This document shows positions 22,898-33,843 of a stretch of DNA of 64,000 nucleotides, in pieces (position 1 is the first letter of the stretch; every line of letters starts with the position of its first letter). This DNA comes from Phytophthora hibernalis. Its lineage: Eukaryota > Oomycota > Peronosporomycetes > Peronosporales > Peronosporaceae. The notes beneath the pieces are model-generated. The model saw only the letters and a list, made by a program, of their open reading frames with translations, ran no database searches and was not told the DNA's origin. A program made the position numbers and the translations under genes. Where the stretch lies: NCBI GenBank assembly GCA_012656075.1, contig JAAKBF010000194.1:350237-414236 (forward strand), written 5' to 3'.

Positions 22898-23698
22898 TTA
22901 ATAGTCCGAATCGTCGCTGTCGATCTCCATTTCGTCAATAATTTCTTGGCATCGGGCTCGGAGCTCAAAGGTGCTTACATTCCCTGCAGCGGACACCGAG
23001 ACTGGGAATACTGGCCCGCCTACTCCAGAAGTATCTTTGACCGACAAATAAAATACCGTGCCATTGCTTGGCTGCAGTGCAGGTACGAAACGATACCGGC
23101 CCTCTTCGTCTGTGAGGATGCCCTGGATCGGGCTAAGGTCGAGCAGTTCCCGCACTCGTGTCAACAAGAACCTATCCGACGCCACCACCACCTCAGAAGG
23201 ACCGGGAGTCGCACCCTCCTCACCCTTCCTTACAGCTTGAAATCTGCCTTTCTGGAAATAAAACACTCGGAACGGCGAGCGTTTGGTGAGAGGTTGCTGT
23301 GTGCCGGGACTGATGCACTCCAGCTCGATGAAGCCCGCAATCGGACCGACAACGTTCGGAACCGGCGCGTCCACTTGCACCCGCTGTCCCGCACTGAAGG
23401 ACTCGACTGTCATGGAGAAGAAACTCGTATCTTCACTGCCCAGTCGCGCGCTGATCTTGGTCGGGCCCAGCATGATCTGCGAGTGGTTCTGCACTTGGAT
23501 CACCAACTGGCCGCGTGCGCCGTCGAAGCCCGAGGAAATGAGCAAGTTCTGCAGCATGGCGGACTCCATCACGTCATTCATCATGCGCATCACTTGCGCG
23601 CTCTGTGCTAAGCTCAGCCCCACGCGCTCGAAGACCGACTCGAACGACTGCTGCAGGCCCCCGGCGTAACTTTCCAGCATCTTGGCCATGTCGTCCAT
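22898..23698 (-). CDS. Hypothetical 266-aa protein, beta-rich with acidic tail
   Basis: An intact frame with an ATG and no intron; family not recognised. The N terminus (MDDMAKMLESYAGGLQQSFE) is helical, followed by a Met-rich stretch (AQVMRMMNDVMESAMLQNLL). The centre alternates hydrophobic and polar residues (LVIQVQNHSQIMLGPTKISA, SFSAGQRVQVDAPVP) like an Ig or adaptin-ear fold. The end is acidic (DEMEIDSDDSDY). A truncated copy of its first 60 or so codons lies at 39553-39721, so the gene has been duplicated locally or by a mobile element. Confidence 0.75.
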   Translation of the reverse strand: MDDMAKMLESYAGGLQQSFESVFERVGLSLAQSAQVMRMMNDVMESAMLQNLLISSGFDGARGQLVIQVQNHSQIMLGPTKISARLGSEDTSFFSMTVESFSAGQRVQVDAPVPNVVGPIAGFIELECISPGTQQPLTKRSPFRVFYFQKGRFQAVRKGEEGATPGPSEVVVASDRFLLTRVRELLDLSPIQGILTDEEGRYRFVPALQPSNGTVFYLSVKDTSGVGGPVFPVSVSAAGNVSTFELRARCQEIIDEMEIDSDDSDY

Positions 23699-23758
23699 CG
23701 CTGCACTCTCGAAAATTTCAGCTAAGTACCTTTTTTAAAAGCTTAAAAGCTTCATGTG

Positions 23759-24757
23759 CAGGGATTGATATTAATAGTCAAATGGCATATTAATATGTTT
23801 GAATATTTTCGAATATTTGATCTCGTTCGCCCATATTAATAATATTATAATAACTCGAATGAGGTCACGGGCGGAGGTCATATTAATATATTTAAATACA
23901 AATGAATATGCTTGTCAAAAACAAACACAAACTGCACGATAGCCTCAAGCAACGTTTACTTTATGGTTTCATGTCCATTGGTCTCGTTTCCGCTGCTGCT
24001 TCCACTTATTTTAGAAGAAGAAGCCGCAGCGATGTAATGTGCTCGAGTCCCAGAACTCGATGTCATGGAGGGTGCGTCGAACCAAATGTATCGTATGTGT
24101 AGGTAGCAATGATGTTCGAAATGACGTGCGACTATCTGTTAAGAAAGATTTTGTATTTTATCGTTATTCCCCTCAGTAATACATGGTGCTGCCTTCATTT
24201 CGTGCTTTGAACAACTTTTGCCAGACGGTAAACGAACTCAGAATCAAAGACAAGAGAAAATAGCGATCACGAAACTCTTTTAGGTACAACTACCCAGCGT
24301 GCAGCAGCAGCTACTCATATAGTTATAGTTGACAGCAGGATGAGGATGGATGATATCCATCCTCTTACTGGAGCTATTAATTCCTTCGAAACTACCAGCA
24401 GCGTACGTATTTGGTTGACAAGAACGGCATACCGGCTTTAGGCTAGAGCAGACTAAGCCTATGCCTTTTAAAACACTAGAATACATTGTCTTTCCAGTCA
24501 CCGCCGAAGTATGAATAAATGGCGGGTTCGTAGTAAGAACTTGTAAGAACTTCTTACAGCCAAACAGCGTACTTCGATGTAGCCATCCTAACATATCCCC
24601 TGAAACGCACTAAGTACGATTGAATACAGGTATTAATACGTTCAAATATTAATATTCATTTAAGCGAGCTGAAACGAATGAATATTCGTATTCATATTCG
24701 ATTCTGAAAGCAATATGAATATTCAATCATCCAAAATCGAATGAAAATCAATCCCTG
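23759..24757. mobile_element. AT-rich DNA transposon without coding capacity (hAT-like ends)
   Basis: The ends are inverted: CAGGGATTGATATT at 23759 and the complement of CAGGGATTGATTTT ending at 24757. Between lie about 1 kb of AT-rich DNA with many ATATTAATA/GAATATT blocks, often arranged as inverted pairs. No transposase frame is seen. The 8-bp flanks (TTCATGTG and TTCCATAC) match poorly, so no clear target duplication. This element explains the gene-free gap before the second helicase. Confidence 0.6.
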
Positions 24758-24855
24758 TTCCATACATACGTATTTGATGGTTCTCGATATATTTCTAGTC
24801 AACTGACTCATCCTTCGTTGCAATAAATTACGATTGGGTTCTAATGATGAGGAAA

Positions 24856-26660
24856 TCACCTGCTTCGAAATCCAGTCGTCGAGCGCAGCTTCGTTCTGGC
24901 AGACTCGGGTGCAGCGACCTTGCGGGCGTAGCCACCACGGTTACCACCGCTGCGATCACTATCATGGCCACTGCCACGACCGCCAGTCGTGTTGTCACCG
25001 CTACGGCAAAGGCTCAATGCCAGGCACTCCCAGGAGGTTCATCTTCTTGAGCTTCTTCTCCTCAATCTTGGGCACTTCGTCCAGACCGATTATGTCGGCG
25101 TATTCGGCCGCAAGCTGCACGAGTTCCACAGGCTTCAGCTTGAGACGCTTCACGTTCAAGCTGTAGAAACCGAGCCAACCCTGGTACGACAGCTGCGCCA
25201 ACTTTTCCAAGTTATCATGCTGCTTCAGGTTCTTCATGACGTCCAGCGTGCGCGACTGGGACGGTACCAGCTTCGCTGACGAGAAGTTCTGGCTTGGTCA
25301 AGAGGCAGGTCGCGCAGCTTGTTCAGCAGGGGCGTCTCAAACTTAGACAGGATGAGAACACCCTTGCCCTTCATACCAGCACGCGCAGTACGTCCAAGAC
25401 GGTGAATGTACTGGTCACGGTCAGTGAGGCCCACCTGGAGCACCAGCGACACGTCCGGGTAATCCACGCCGCGCGCCGACACATCCGACGAGAACATAAT
25501 GACCTTCTTACCCGTGCGGAAGGCCTCGGCCGTCTTCGTACGCACTCCTGACTCTTCCGAGAGTGAATCACAAGCTCACCTGGGTAGCCGGCAGCCTGGA
25601 AAAGCTGGGCCATGAAATCTGCCGAGCGAGCCGTGTTGAAGAAAATGATCACCTTGTACGCCGGCAGCTTCATATGCTCAACCAGTACATTCTCCAGCAT
25701 GGGGACCAATTCCGCCATCGGGCACACAATGTACTCCTGCTCCGTCTGCGTGTTTGTGGCAGCCTCGTTCTTGTCGATCGTGTCCACGAACGCGAAGTCA
25801 GGGCGCAGGGCCACACGCTTAAGCTCCTCCGTCGAAGCAGGCAAAGTGGCGCTGAACAGAAGCGTCTGACGCTGCTTCGGCAGAGAGCCAATGATACGCA
25901 TGACATCCGGGCGGAAGCCCATGTCCAGCAGGCGGTCAGCTTCATCCAGGATCAGCACGCTGGCCTTGCCCAGTCGGTCTACGATCCTGCCCGTGTTCTG
26001 CTTCTAGTGGTCGACGAGACGCCCAGGAGTAGCGATAAGGATGTCAATGGGCGTGTTGCTCGTGAGCGCACGTTCATCCTTCTTGATGTTGGCTCCACCC
26101 ACGAAGCAGACCACGTTCAGGTCGTGGAACTTGGTGAGGCGCTGGGCCTCGGTCGCAATCTGCAGCGCCAGCTCGCGCGTGGGCGAGATGGCCAGCGTTG
26201 GGATTGCGCCCTGGCGACGTCCCGCCTTCACCATGTTCTCGATCGTTGGCAGCAGGAAGGCCATGGTCTTGCCATTGCCCGTCTTGGCCTTGGCCAGCAC
26301 GTCCTTACCGTCGATAATGAGTGGGAACGTCTCGTTCTGCACCTTCGTGAGGCGCTCGTACTTGAGGTCCTCCACGATAGCGCGCTTGGTCTGCGCCGAG
26401 ATGTCCAGCGACGCGAACAGGACGTCCGACAGGTAGTCCTGGTTCGTGGCCTTGGGGGCCTCGTCAATGGCAGAAGCAGGGGCATCCACTTTCACTGGGG
26501 CAGCGGTCTCCGGAACCTGGTCGCCCTTCTTGGCGCCGTTTTTGCGGCCGCCGCGACGCGGGCGCTTCTTCTTTTGCTCGGCGTCGCTGTCCTTGCGGTC
26601 GCTGGCGGGCGTCTTGCGGCGCCTGCCGGTGTTGCGGTCGTTGTGGTCTTCGCCTGGCAT
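24856..26660 (-). pseudogene. DEAD-box RNA helicase with stop codon and frame breaks
   Basis: A full DEAD-box layout is present: basic N terminus (KKKRPRRGGRKNGAKKG), Walker A KTGNGKT, PTRELALQ, TPGRL, LILDEADRLLDMGF, FSATLP, SARGVDYPDV, HRLGRTARAG, an LGFYSLNVKRLKL block and a Gly/Arg-rich RGG-like tail (GGRGSGHDSDRSGGNRGGYA). As read it is broken four times: an in-frame TAG at 26004-26006 between TPGRL and DEAD, one base missing at the CC run 25547-25548, another at GG 25291-25292, and one extra near AAA 25009-25011. Allowing for the three indels gives 1,806 nt, about 601 aa. The indels match the homopolymer pattern of the region; the TAG does not, so this copy may be truly dead. The lack of a presequence suggests a nuclear or nucleolar paralog of the 19790-21626 gene. 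Confidence 0.75.
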
Positions 26661-27096
26661 CTTGAGTAGCTTTGGGTGAAAACTGATGTGCTAAACGACC
26701 ACAACCAACCGAAGTGTCCTTTCGCGGACAAGACGAGCCACTTGGGTGTTTGTATGCCGCTTGGCCCAGTGTAATTGAATGACTGGCATAATACAGTTAC
26801 CGGTAAACCAGGGCCTTACCTGAACAGATGCCCCCTACAACTTGTAGTACAAGGCCCTTGCTCAATGGGGAGCCGCCTGGGGGATTAACGAACATATGGT
26901 GCTACTTTGGTAATATTTAAAAGCGAACTACTATAGTAGCTAGTAGTTTGGCGCGGAACTGAAAATGCTACTACTGTAGCAGCTATTATTTTCGCTCAAA
27001 CCGAAATATTAATAGTCAACTGCTATCTCATTACTAGAAGGAAATCGAGCGCAAAGCTGGCGACCCCCTCTCCTGGACAACGTCGTTTCTGGTTCC
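26661..27096. other. Gene-free AT-rich stretch with degenerate inverted repeats
   Basis: No gene seen. The block 26930-27025 (ACTATAGTAGCTAGTAG, AATATTAATAGTCAAC) matches the reverse complement of 29185-29300 loosely, and AAACCAGGGCC occurs at 26805 and 29315. These may be the worn ends of an old element that encloses the nested insertions to the right. Confidence 0.35.
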
Positions 27097-27510
27097 ATGG
27101 CGGCGAAGATGCACTCTGTAGGTCCAAACTCCGTTTTGAATCAAGAAGGCTTGAGTTGGGCGTGTACTGGATGCAGGGAGCGACATTCACGAGCGGTATT
27201 GGTCGAACGAACGAGCAATTCGTCGAACAGAACGCATGAGGAAGTTCCACAGGCAAGGAGGGCTGTTGAACTTTCCTTGGTAGGTGCTCATTCTGCAATT
27301 TTCCAACGGCAGATCGAGAAGCTACTCCATCTCTACGTCAACGACGCCATGAAGTGCGCCAACCCCGACTGATTGTGCGAGGAGCTGACAACCACTGATC
27401 CATGCATTGTTTGCGGCCGTGGTATCCACCATATCCGCTGCAACGAGCTGTACGATTCTGGGGCTTTGTCCGTGCGCTTCTACAGCGTGTCCTGTTTGTA
27501 CCAGTGGAAG
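27097..27510 (+). pseudogene. Decayed Cys-rich zinc-binding protein, interrupted by a MITE
   Basis: A plus-strand frame runs to MKCANPD, hits TGA, and continues in frame as LCEELTTTDPCIVCGRGIHH, IRCNELYDSG, VSCLYQW. The Cys/His spacing (CxxC, HH, C, C) suggests a zinc finger of the kind found in oomycete transposon proteins. The frame is cut by the element starting at 27519 and could resume at 29028 (VSHIPSSAAGPKPSQI). Function unknown. Confidence 0.5.
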
Positions 27511-27592
27511 ACAGTAAGCAGGGGCGGAGGCAGCCCAAAATAGAGAGGGCCACAGTATATAGGGGTTTCATTCATACGTAAAAGGGCTAATA

Positions 27593-28936
27593 CACCTTTG
27601 CCACTTCAAAGTGGCCCAAGTGCAATTCAACACGGTTAAGGTGAACATCTCGAACATCCAAATTTCACAAAATTCTATTGTGAATTTTAATCCAGAGCAA
27701 AGTGGATTTTGTCCAGCTCAAATGGCTACTTTCCGTGCACCATTGGCTCGGAGCGTTTAGCTGCTGCGACGGCGTGCGCGCAGTGACGTGCCATTCTGCT
27801 GACAAGTCTCAGAGTCATGCAAGGCATGCAATTCTCAGCTGCCTTCTCGAGAAGCTGCATGCGGCGCTCTTGCATTTGTCCGCGAGGAGCACACAGCATC
27901 TCGTCGTGGCTCAGAGCCAAGTAGCTCTTGATCTTGGCCTTCAAGACACTGAAGCAGCCTATACACAGCACATCATACAAAGTAAGTAAACAACAGCAGC
28001 ACACATTAGACCATACTTACCTTCAATGGGGTTGCACATTGGCGAGTAGGGACCTAGGCGCAGCAGCACCAAGTCACTGCGCTGACGTACCCGGTCCTAT
28101 GTCTGGCTGTCAGCTGGCGCGTTGTCCAATACAATCACAATTGGCTTACCCGAAAAGTCAGTTTGGTAGGTTTCATGCGCTTTCACATGTCGTAAATAGC
28201 ATCGACGATGGCTGCATTAGCCTCCATCTTGATGCTTCCACGTTGGGTAGCGTAGTGCACGAGACCAATCTTCGTCGACACAGCGCATGGCACCTGCAGA
28301 TTCTTGCCCTTGGACGCCGGCAGCTTCACTACAGCGCGCTCACCTTGCAGCGCCCTCCCTTTCACCCGCTTGAAGTACAGGTTGAAGTTCGTTTCATCGT
28401 AATAGATAATAAAAGCACGTTCACGCTCATGCTTGAGCAGATCTTTGGCAAACACGCGCCGCTTTTCGATGTTCTCTTCACTGTTACATGTAATCGGCTC
28501 AATCCGGACCTGTATATACGATGTCATACAGAAACTATCAGTAAGAACAATAGCGATAACAGGTTAGGAAATATCACCTGTGTTATTGTGTACAGCTTGC
28601 CACACAGCTTCTGGCTGATCAGAGACGTGCTCAAGCTGACATCGAACTCTAAAGCGACCATCTTCTGCAGCTGCACCAATGTGTGCAGACAGTTCTCCTC
28701 GACGTAGTCTACCAGTGCCATCTCGATCACTTGGCATCCTCGGCGCAAAATGAACTCTGGAGTGCCGTCACAACCAGCACTTTGTGTTTGATCCCACAGC
28801 CAACCACTTTGCATGTGGACAGCAGCCACTTTGATCTAAAGTCATTTTATTAAAACAATTTCTAAAAATCGGCTGTTACTTCGCTACTTCACACCACTTT
28901 GCATTGTAGTGTTGCCACTTTGAAGTGGCAAAGGTG
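27593..28936 (-). mobile_element. Tc1/mariner transposon, 1,344 bp
   Basis: Inverted ends CACCTTTGCCACTTCAAAGT... (23 bp) at 27593 and 28936 are perfect, and both flanks are TA, the Tc1/mariner target. The ends contain an inner palindrome (CCACTTCAAAGTGG-like). The element sits inside the MITE at 27519-29027 and carries a broken transposase on the minus strand. Confidence 0.9.
27726..28829 (-). pseudogene. Tc1/mariner DDE transposase, degenerate
   Basis: Three pieces read in order on the minus strand: an N-terminal helix-turn-helix-like part (VQLQKMVALEFDVSLSTSLI), a DDE core with the first Asp in IIYYDETNFNLY, the second in IVLDNAPADSQ, and the Glu in NPIEG, and a C-terminal part ending SEPMVHGK. 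At least one in-frame stop lies after DNAPADSQT and the pieces are in different frames, so the enzyme is dead although all three catalytic residues survive. Intact ends mean it could still be moved in trans. Confidence 0.8.
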
Positions 28937-29594
28937 TAGTAATCTTCCTTGTGTTTCCTACCGGTTGATGAGAGAAATTTGAGAGATTTGAGGGGGCGGC
29001 CCCCAAAAGGGTCTGCCTCCGCCCCTGTCAGTCACATCCCCTCATCGGCGGCGGGACCGAAGCCCAGTCAGATATTGATGTGGTCGGATTCCCAACCTCG
29101 CTCTATCAGTCACGACTGTGGTCCACAGTGGACCACAGTGGAGTCCACAGCCATCGAGTCCGTACGATTATGCGTTTGGCTGGATGGTGGTCGACTATTA
29201 ATATCCAACTACTATAGTACTACTGCGAAATCAGTTTATTTGGAAGAAACTACTAGTATTAGTACACTGGGAGCTACTATAGCAGTTTGGAAGGAAATCG
29301 CAGTACTATCAAACCAGGGCCTGGTTTCTAAAAGGCCATGAAAGCCTTTTAAAAAGGAAATGGTTAGGGGTACCGAGCAAGATCGTACCTAACTGAGCAA
29401 CAACAGTATGTACGTCGTAAATTACGTGTACCATAATATGGTACAGATATATTATATCTTACCGACTTCCTCGGCTTATAAGTTCTGCAGCAATTATTTC
29501 GACACAAATGTACTAGATTTTCCTCCCGCGACTACCAGTCATTCAGCCGTTCTTCAGCCGTCCTTCTCCAGTTGCCTGCTTTGTTGGTGGGTGC

Positions 29595-29867
29595 GTGCGC
29601 TACATTTCTGTAGCCGTCGTCGGTACTAGCGATGGCCGTCTCAACCTAGGACCGACCTCGCGCCGCTACGTCCTGCGGACGGCTGCTTGGCAGACCGCTT
29701 TGCAAGGTTGGTCGTGTAATAAAGGTCGGTTCAAGTCAACCCTGCGCCGCTCACGCAAGACGTTCGACGCGATTGTGGGTCGCATTGAACAGCGTTGGCC
29801 GGATGTGTTCGACCTCCCCGTCCAAATGTGCTTTGGCGTTCGATATAGAGTCGCCTTAGCACTATAA
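29595..29867 (+). pseudogene. PIF/Harbinger-like transposase N-terminal fragment
   Basis: A 90-aa frame whose second half (RFKSTLRRSRKTFDAIVGRI, then EQRWPDVFDLPVQMCFGVRY) has the FxxxxRxSRxTFDxIV pattern at the start of Harbinger DDE_Tnp_4 transposases. The catalytic part is missing and later sequence is full of stops. 29868-30254 shows no further gene. Confidence 0.5.
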
Positions 29868-30254
29868 TATCTCGCACACGCGTGCTCTGCATATGCAAGT
29901 CGTCGGCGCTCTCGATGTAACTTTTCCTGTTGAATTTGCGGCGATTCTTCACCCATAGCGTAAAAGGCGGAGGTCGAGCGTTGTTACGTAGAAATCGACA
30001 CATACGTTATCACCTTGCTTGCAGCAGTGTTAGTACGTGGTCTTCCGACCAAACCAGTCGAGGCCCTTGGTTGGTTAGGCGTTGACATCGAAAACATAAA
30101 CTGACTGTCTCAAAAAGCTATAGAGAGCTGAAAAAGCGATAATAGCCACACCGACCCTTTCTCATTTTTATCTCTGCAGGGAAAAGTCTTTTACATCGAC
30201 CTCGCCCTAAACCCTGTATCTGATGGCACCGCGTAGAGTATTCGAGCTCGCTGT

Positions 30255-30369
30255 TGAAACGGGCCTCCGTATCATCCTGTCATATCTACATTTAGAGGTT
30301 CTGTCCTCCCATTGGTCAAAATGGGGACAGTGACCTGGCACTATCTGATTGGTCAGAAGTGCAATTACA
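30255..30369 (+). repeat. Truncated 5' LTR of the Gypsy element
   Basis: Matches 36453-36566 with only a few differences (AGAGG/AGAGA, CAAAATGGGG/CAAAGGGGG). It stops at AATTACATA and then continues as gag, showing an internal deletion. Confidence 0.75.
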
Positions 30370-30371
30370 TA

Positions 30372-30930
30372 CTCAAGGATGATCTGCGCCGCGCGTTCGA
30401 GCCTGTTCAAGACGAGACCCAGCAACGCGCGGCCTTCCTGCAACTGAAGCAAGGAAAGCTCGCCATGCGCGATTACATCCAGCTCGCCCGTCACCTTGCG
30501 TCCTGCATTGTCAAGAACCCCATGGACTCGGTGACCCAAGTCCACGTCTTTGTCTCCGGAATGAATGCTGGTTATCAGCGCTTCTACCTGATGCGGAAAC
30601 CTCCCGCGTCACTGGAGGACGTGTTCGACATTGCCCTCCTCGAAAACTACAATGTCTTAGCGTCGCAGACGTCCTCTTCCCGGCCAGCTCGAGCACGGAA
30701 CCCGAGCCAATGGAAATTGACAGTATCCAAGAGGACCGCCCGCGTGGTGAATATGGCGGTCGCGGCCGCGGCCGTCGCGGTCAAAGCAGTCAACAGCATC
30801 CGTTGGTCTGCTTCCGATGCCAGAAGCCTGGCCATCGTGCGTCTGTTTGTCGCGCTCCGACGCCGGTATCGGCGTCAATTGAGATGGACGCTGCCAGCCC
30901 CGGGTAAAAACGGGGACGACCAGTAGGCGC
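30372..30930 (+). pseudogene. Gypsy gag fragment with zinc knuckle
   Basis: Retrotransposon gag (FLQLKQGKLAMRDYIQLARH, VHVFVSGMNAGYQRFYLM). The CCHC knuckle CFRCQKPGHRASVC near 30801-30842 is in another frame from the body, so at least one frameshift separates them. The 5' part of gag is lost through the LTR-gag deletion. Confidence 0.75.
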
Positions 30931-30970
30931 GGGGCGCCCTACTGGTCACGGGAAGGTCGACAGATCTCTA

Positions 30971-31430
30971 GTGGCAGAGCCGCCTCCCAGCCCCGCTGTG
31001 CTTCATGCGCAGCTACATACCACTACCTCCAGCAGCGACAAGCGACTAATCGTGTTGAGTCTGCACGTCGCGGGCGCGCGGCGTCCACTCCGCGTGCTGT
31101 TAGATTCGAATAACTTCGTTCGCGCCGACAGTCTGTCCGCACCGCCCGCCAGCTTACGTGTTCGCAATGGTCCAGGCGAGATGGAGATCAAGTATGCTGA
31201 TGGCGCGCCGCGCAGAGTCGCGCGGCGCTCGCTCTGGTTCGCCTACGAGTTCGACGGCTTCTGCAGTTCCGACTAATTTCTGGTGATCGAGTTGAGCGGC
31301 TCGTTCGACTGCGTCTTCGGCATGCCGTGGCTTGCTCGCCACCGGCCCAACGTTGACTGGCTCAACCGTACGGTGCGGCCGCGCCACATCGATGTGACAG
31401 CGGTACTCGCGCATCTTAGAACGGCGAGCA
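30971..31430 (+). pseudogene. Gypsy aspartic protease, inactive
   Basis: The retropepsin active site should read D-S/T-G; here LRVLLDSNNFVRAD has Asn in place of Gly. A stop follows CSSD at 31274-31276 and the domain continues as FDCVFGMPWLARHRPNVDWL. Polyprotein processing would be lost. Confidence 0.7.
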
Positions 31431-32032
31431 CGCTGTGGCTCCACGTTGCCGTCATGGACCCAGACTCCATGACTCGTACCCTCCCTGAAGTGAGCGATGG
31501 CCCTTCTTGCGAAGTGTGCACAAGCGTGGCAAGCCCAGTCTCCGGTCGCCCGGAGACGGTTGGAGCCGCAGGCGCCTTGGAATGGCGTCTTGCGCGGTTC
31601 GAACTCAAACTCGACAACGCGTTCTCGGCCCTCGGAAACATGTTCTCCCAGCAGCCACATGTGCGCGGGGGCGACGTCGCTGGACGCGTTGACGATGATG
31701 ACGACGACGAGGATGTTGATAATTTTGCTCCACGTCGGCAGTGGCGACGCCGTCGAGCAACGATGAGGCGCGCCAGCCGGAGCTGACGCCGCGCCACGGT
31801 GAAGATTACTCGCACCGGCCAGAGCCGGTGCTGCAAAGTGTGGAGATGAGGAGCGCCGGCAGTGGCCGCAGCAGCCCTCAGCATCGGATCCCGATGCATC
31901 GTTGTCTGACGTGAGTTCAGTTAGCAACGCCTCGCCACACTCCAGGGGAGCGCGCTCCGTCGCAAGAAGCAGAAGAAGAAGCGCCGCGGCCGTCTCCGCC
32001 GGCGTTCAGGCTCGGAATCTGGGTCCGAGTCG

Positions 32033-33843
32033 GTGTCAAGCACGGGGGCCGTCGCTGACATGGAAGTTATCCACGCCATCGAGCACAACGGAGAAGAGTC
32101 GTACACGCGCGACGTGCGCGTACATAATCCGCCGCGCACAGCGTCTGCGCTCACGGAGCTTCCAGTTCAATCCTGGAAGGGCTTCCTACGCGACCTTTGT
32201 CGCGGCGACGTGGAACAAGTTTGCTTGCTCACGACAGCGGACGCGACGGCTTCGTTCAACGCCATTGCGTCTGGCTCGGCTTCGGCGCTCGGCAAACACG
32301 AGCTTCCCGAAGGCGCTGAACACAAGTCAGCGCGTGAGGAGCGCTTTGCAGCCCAATCCTGGGATGCGCTGAAGGCGAGTGGTAATCCTGTCTACGATCT
32401 CGCTCGCAAGTACGCGGACGTTTTTCCTGAGAAGATCCCGGCGACCCTTCCCAAGGACCGCGGCGTGCGGCATGAGATCGATCTTGTGCCAGCAGCCAAG
32501 TATTGCGTGACGCGACAGTGGCCGCTGCCGCGCGATCAGGTGCAAGCGGTCGATGATTTCTTCGAAGGCCGTCACAAAGCAGGTCACGTGCGGGAAAGCA
32601 TCCCCCGCACTCAAGTCCGACCTTCTGCGTAAAGAAGGCCACCGGTGGATGGCGCATCGTTCACGCATTCAACAAGCTAAACGATGCGACCACTCGGGCC
32701 CAGACTCCGATTCCCCGCGAGGACATCATTCTGGACTCGATGTCCGGCAGTACGATCTACAGCGCCATCATGGTTTCTATCAGATCCTGATGCGCGCCAG
32801 CGATATTCCGCTGACGGCTGTAAGCACCCCGAGCGGCATGCTCTGAGAGTGGCTCGTGATGCCCCAGGGCTTGAAGAATGCGCCAGCGACATTCAACCGC
32901 ATGGCCATACACGTACTGAGACCCTGCGCGACTTCACGCCCAGCTACTTTGATTATATCTTCGTGCCCAGCAAGGAGGAACGCGGTCGACCCGCGCTTGA
33001 TGTTCATCTCGAGCACCTCGAGAGAGTCTTTGCGGCGATGCGCGAGAACAAGATGTATGCGAATTTGAAGAAATGCATCTTCTGCGCGCCGGAGATTCCG
33101 GTGCTTGGGTGCTACGTCAGCAGTAAGGGCGTTCGTGCGGATCCCGAGAAGATCACGTCGATCTGTTCCTGGCCAGTGCCCAGGAACGTGAAGGAGTTAC
33201 GGCAATGATTTGGTCTGGCTAACTACCTGCACAAATATACGAAGGACTATGCTCGTATTATCCGACCTCTGACGCAGCTACTCAAGAAAGACATGCAATG
33301 GACCTGGTCCCCCGAGCATCAGTGGGCTTCGAAGCTGTGAAGAACAGTCTCGCGTCATACCCAGTGCTGGCGCTGGCAGACCACTCGAAGGCCTTTCACG
33401 TCGTCTGCGATGCCAGCGACTTCGCAATCGGTTGCGCGCTAATGCAGTTTGACGACGAAGGGCAGGAGCGTGTCGTGAGTTATCAGTCACGACAATTGAA
33501 ACCCGCGGAGCGCAATTACCCTGTCCACGACAAGGAGCTTCTTGCCATGCGCTACGCGCTCATCAAGTTCCGCGTTTATCTACTGGGCGAACAGACGTTC
33601 GCTCTGTACACTGATCACGCGTCGCTGAGGACGGCAACCAAGAGCCCCCATCTGAGCCAGCGTATGGCTCGCTGGCTCTCCTTCTTTGCTGAGTACAACT
33701 TCGTCGTCGACTACAAGCCAGGCAAGTCGAATATCCTGGCGGATGCGCTCTCTCGTCGACCCGACTACGATCCACGAGCCGACTTGGGGCTTCCGGCTTT
33801 GCGGACGCCGACGAAGACGAAGATTGTGCTACGTGTGTTGTAG
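32033..33843 (+). pseudogene. Gypsy reverse transcriptase and RNase H, broken frames
   Basis: RT pieces lie in several frames: the palm lead (VMPQGLKNAPATFNRM), the catalytic box as YFDYIFV (the second Asp of the usual DD is Tyr), and the thumb (CIFCAPEIPVLGCYVSSKG). RNase H is cleaner at 33298-33843: CDASDFAIG, NYPVHDKELLAMRYAL, YTDHASLR and ILADALSRRP. The altered YFDY box means no polymerase activity. Confidence 0.8.

Larger units (their letters stand above)
27519..29027. mobile_element. Small MITE (hAT-type ends) containing a Tc1 insertion
   Basis: Perfect 15-bp inverted ends: CAGGGGCGGAGGCAG at 27519-27533 and its complement at 29013-29027. Without the Tc1 copy inside it would be only about 160 bp. 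Flanking octamers (ACAGTAAG and TCAGTCAC) agree at 5 of 8 bases, a possible worn 8-bp target duplication typical of hAT. The interior has no gene of its own. Confidence 0.65.

Noticed and set aside
24280..24594. A 104-codon minus-strand frame.
   Set aside because: It lies inside the AT-rich transposon, has no domain, and composition explains it.
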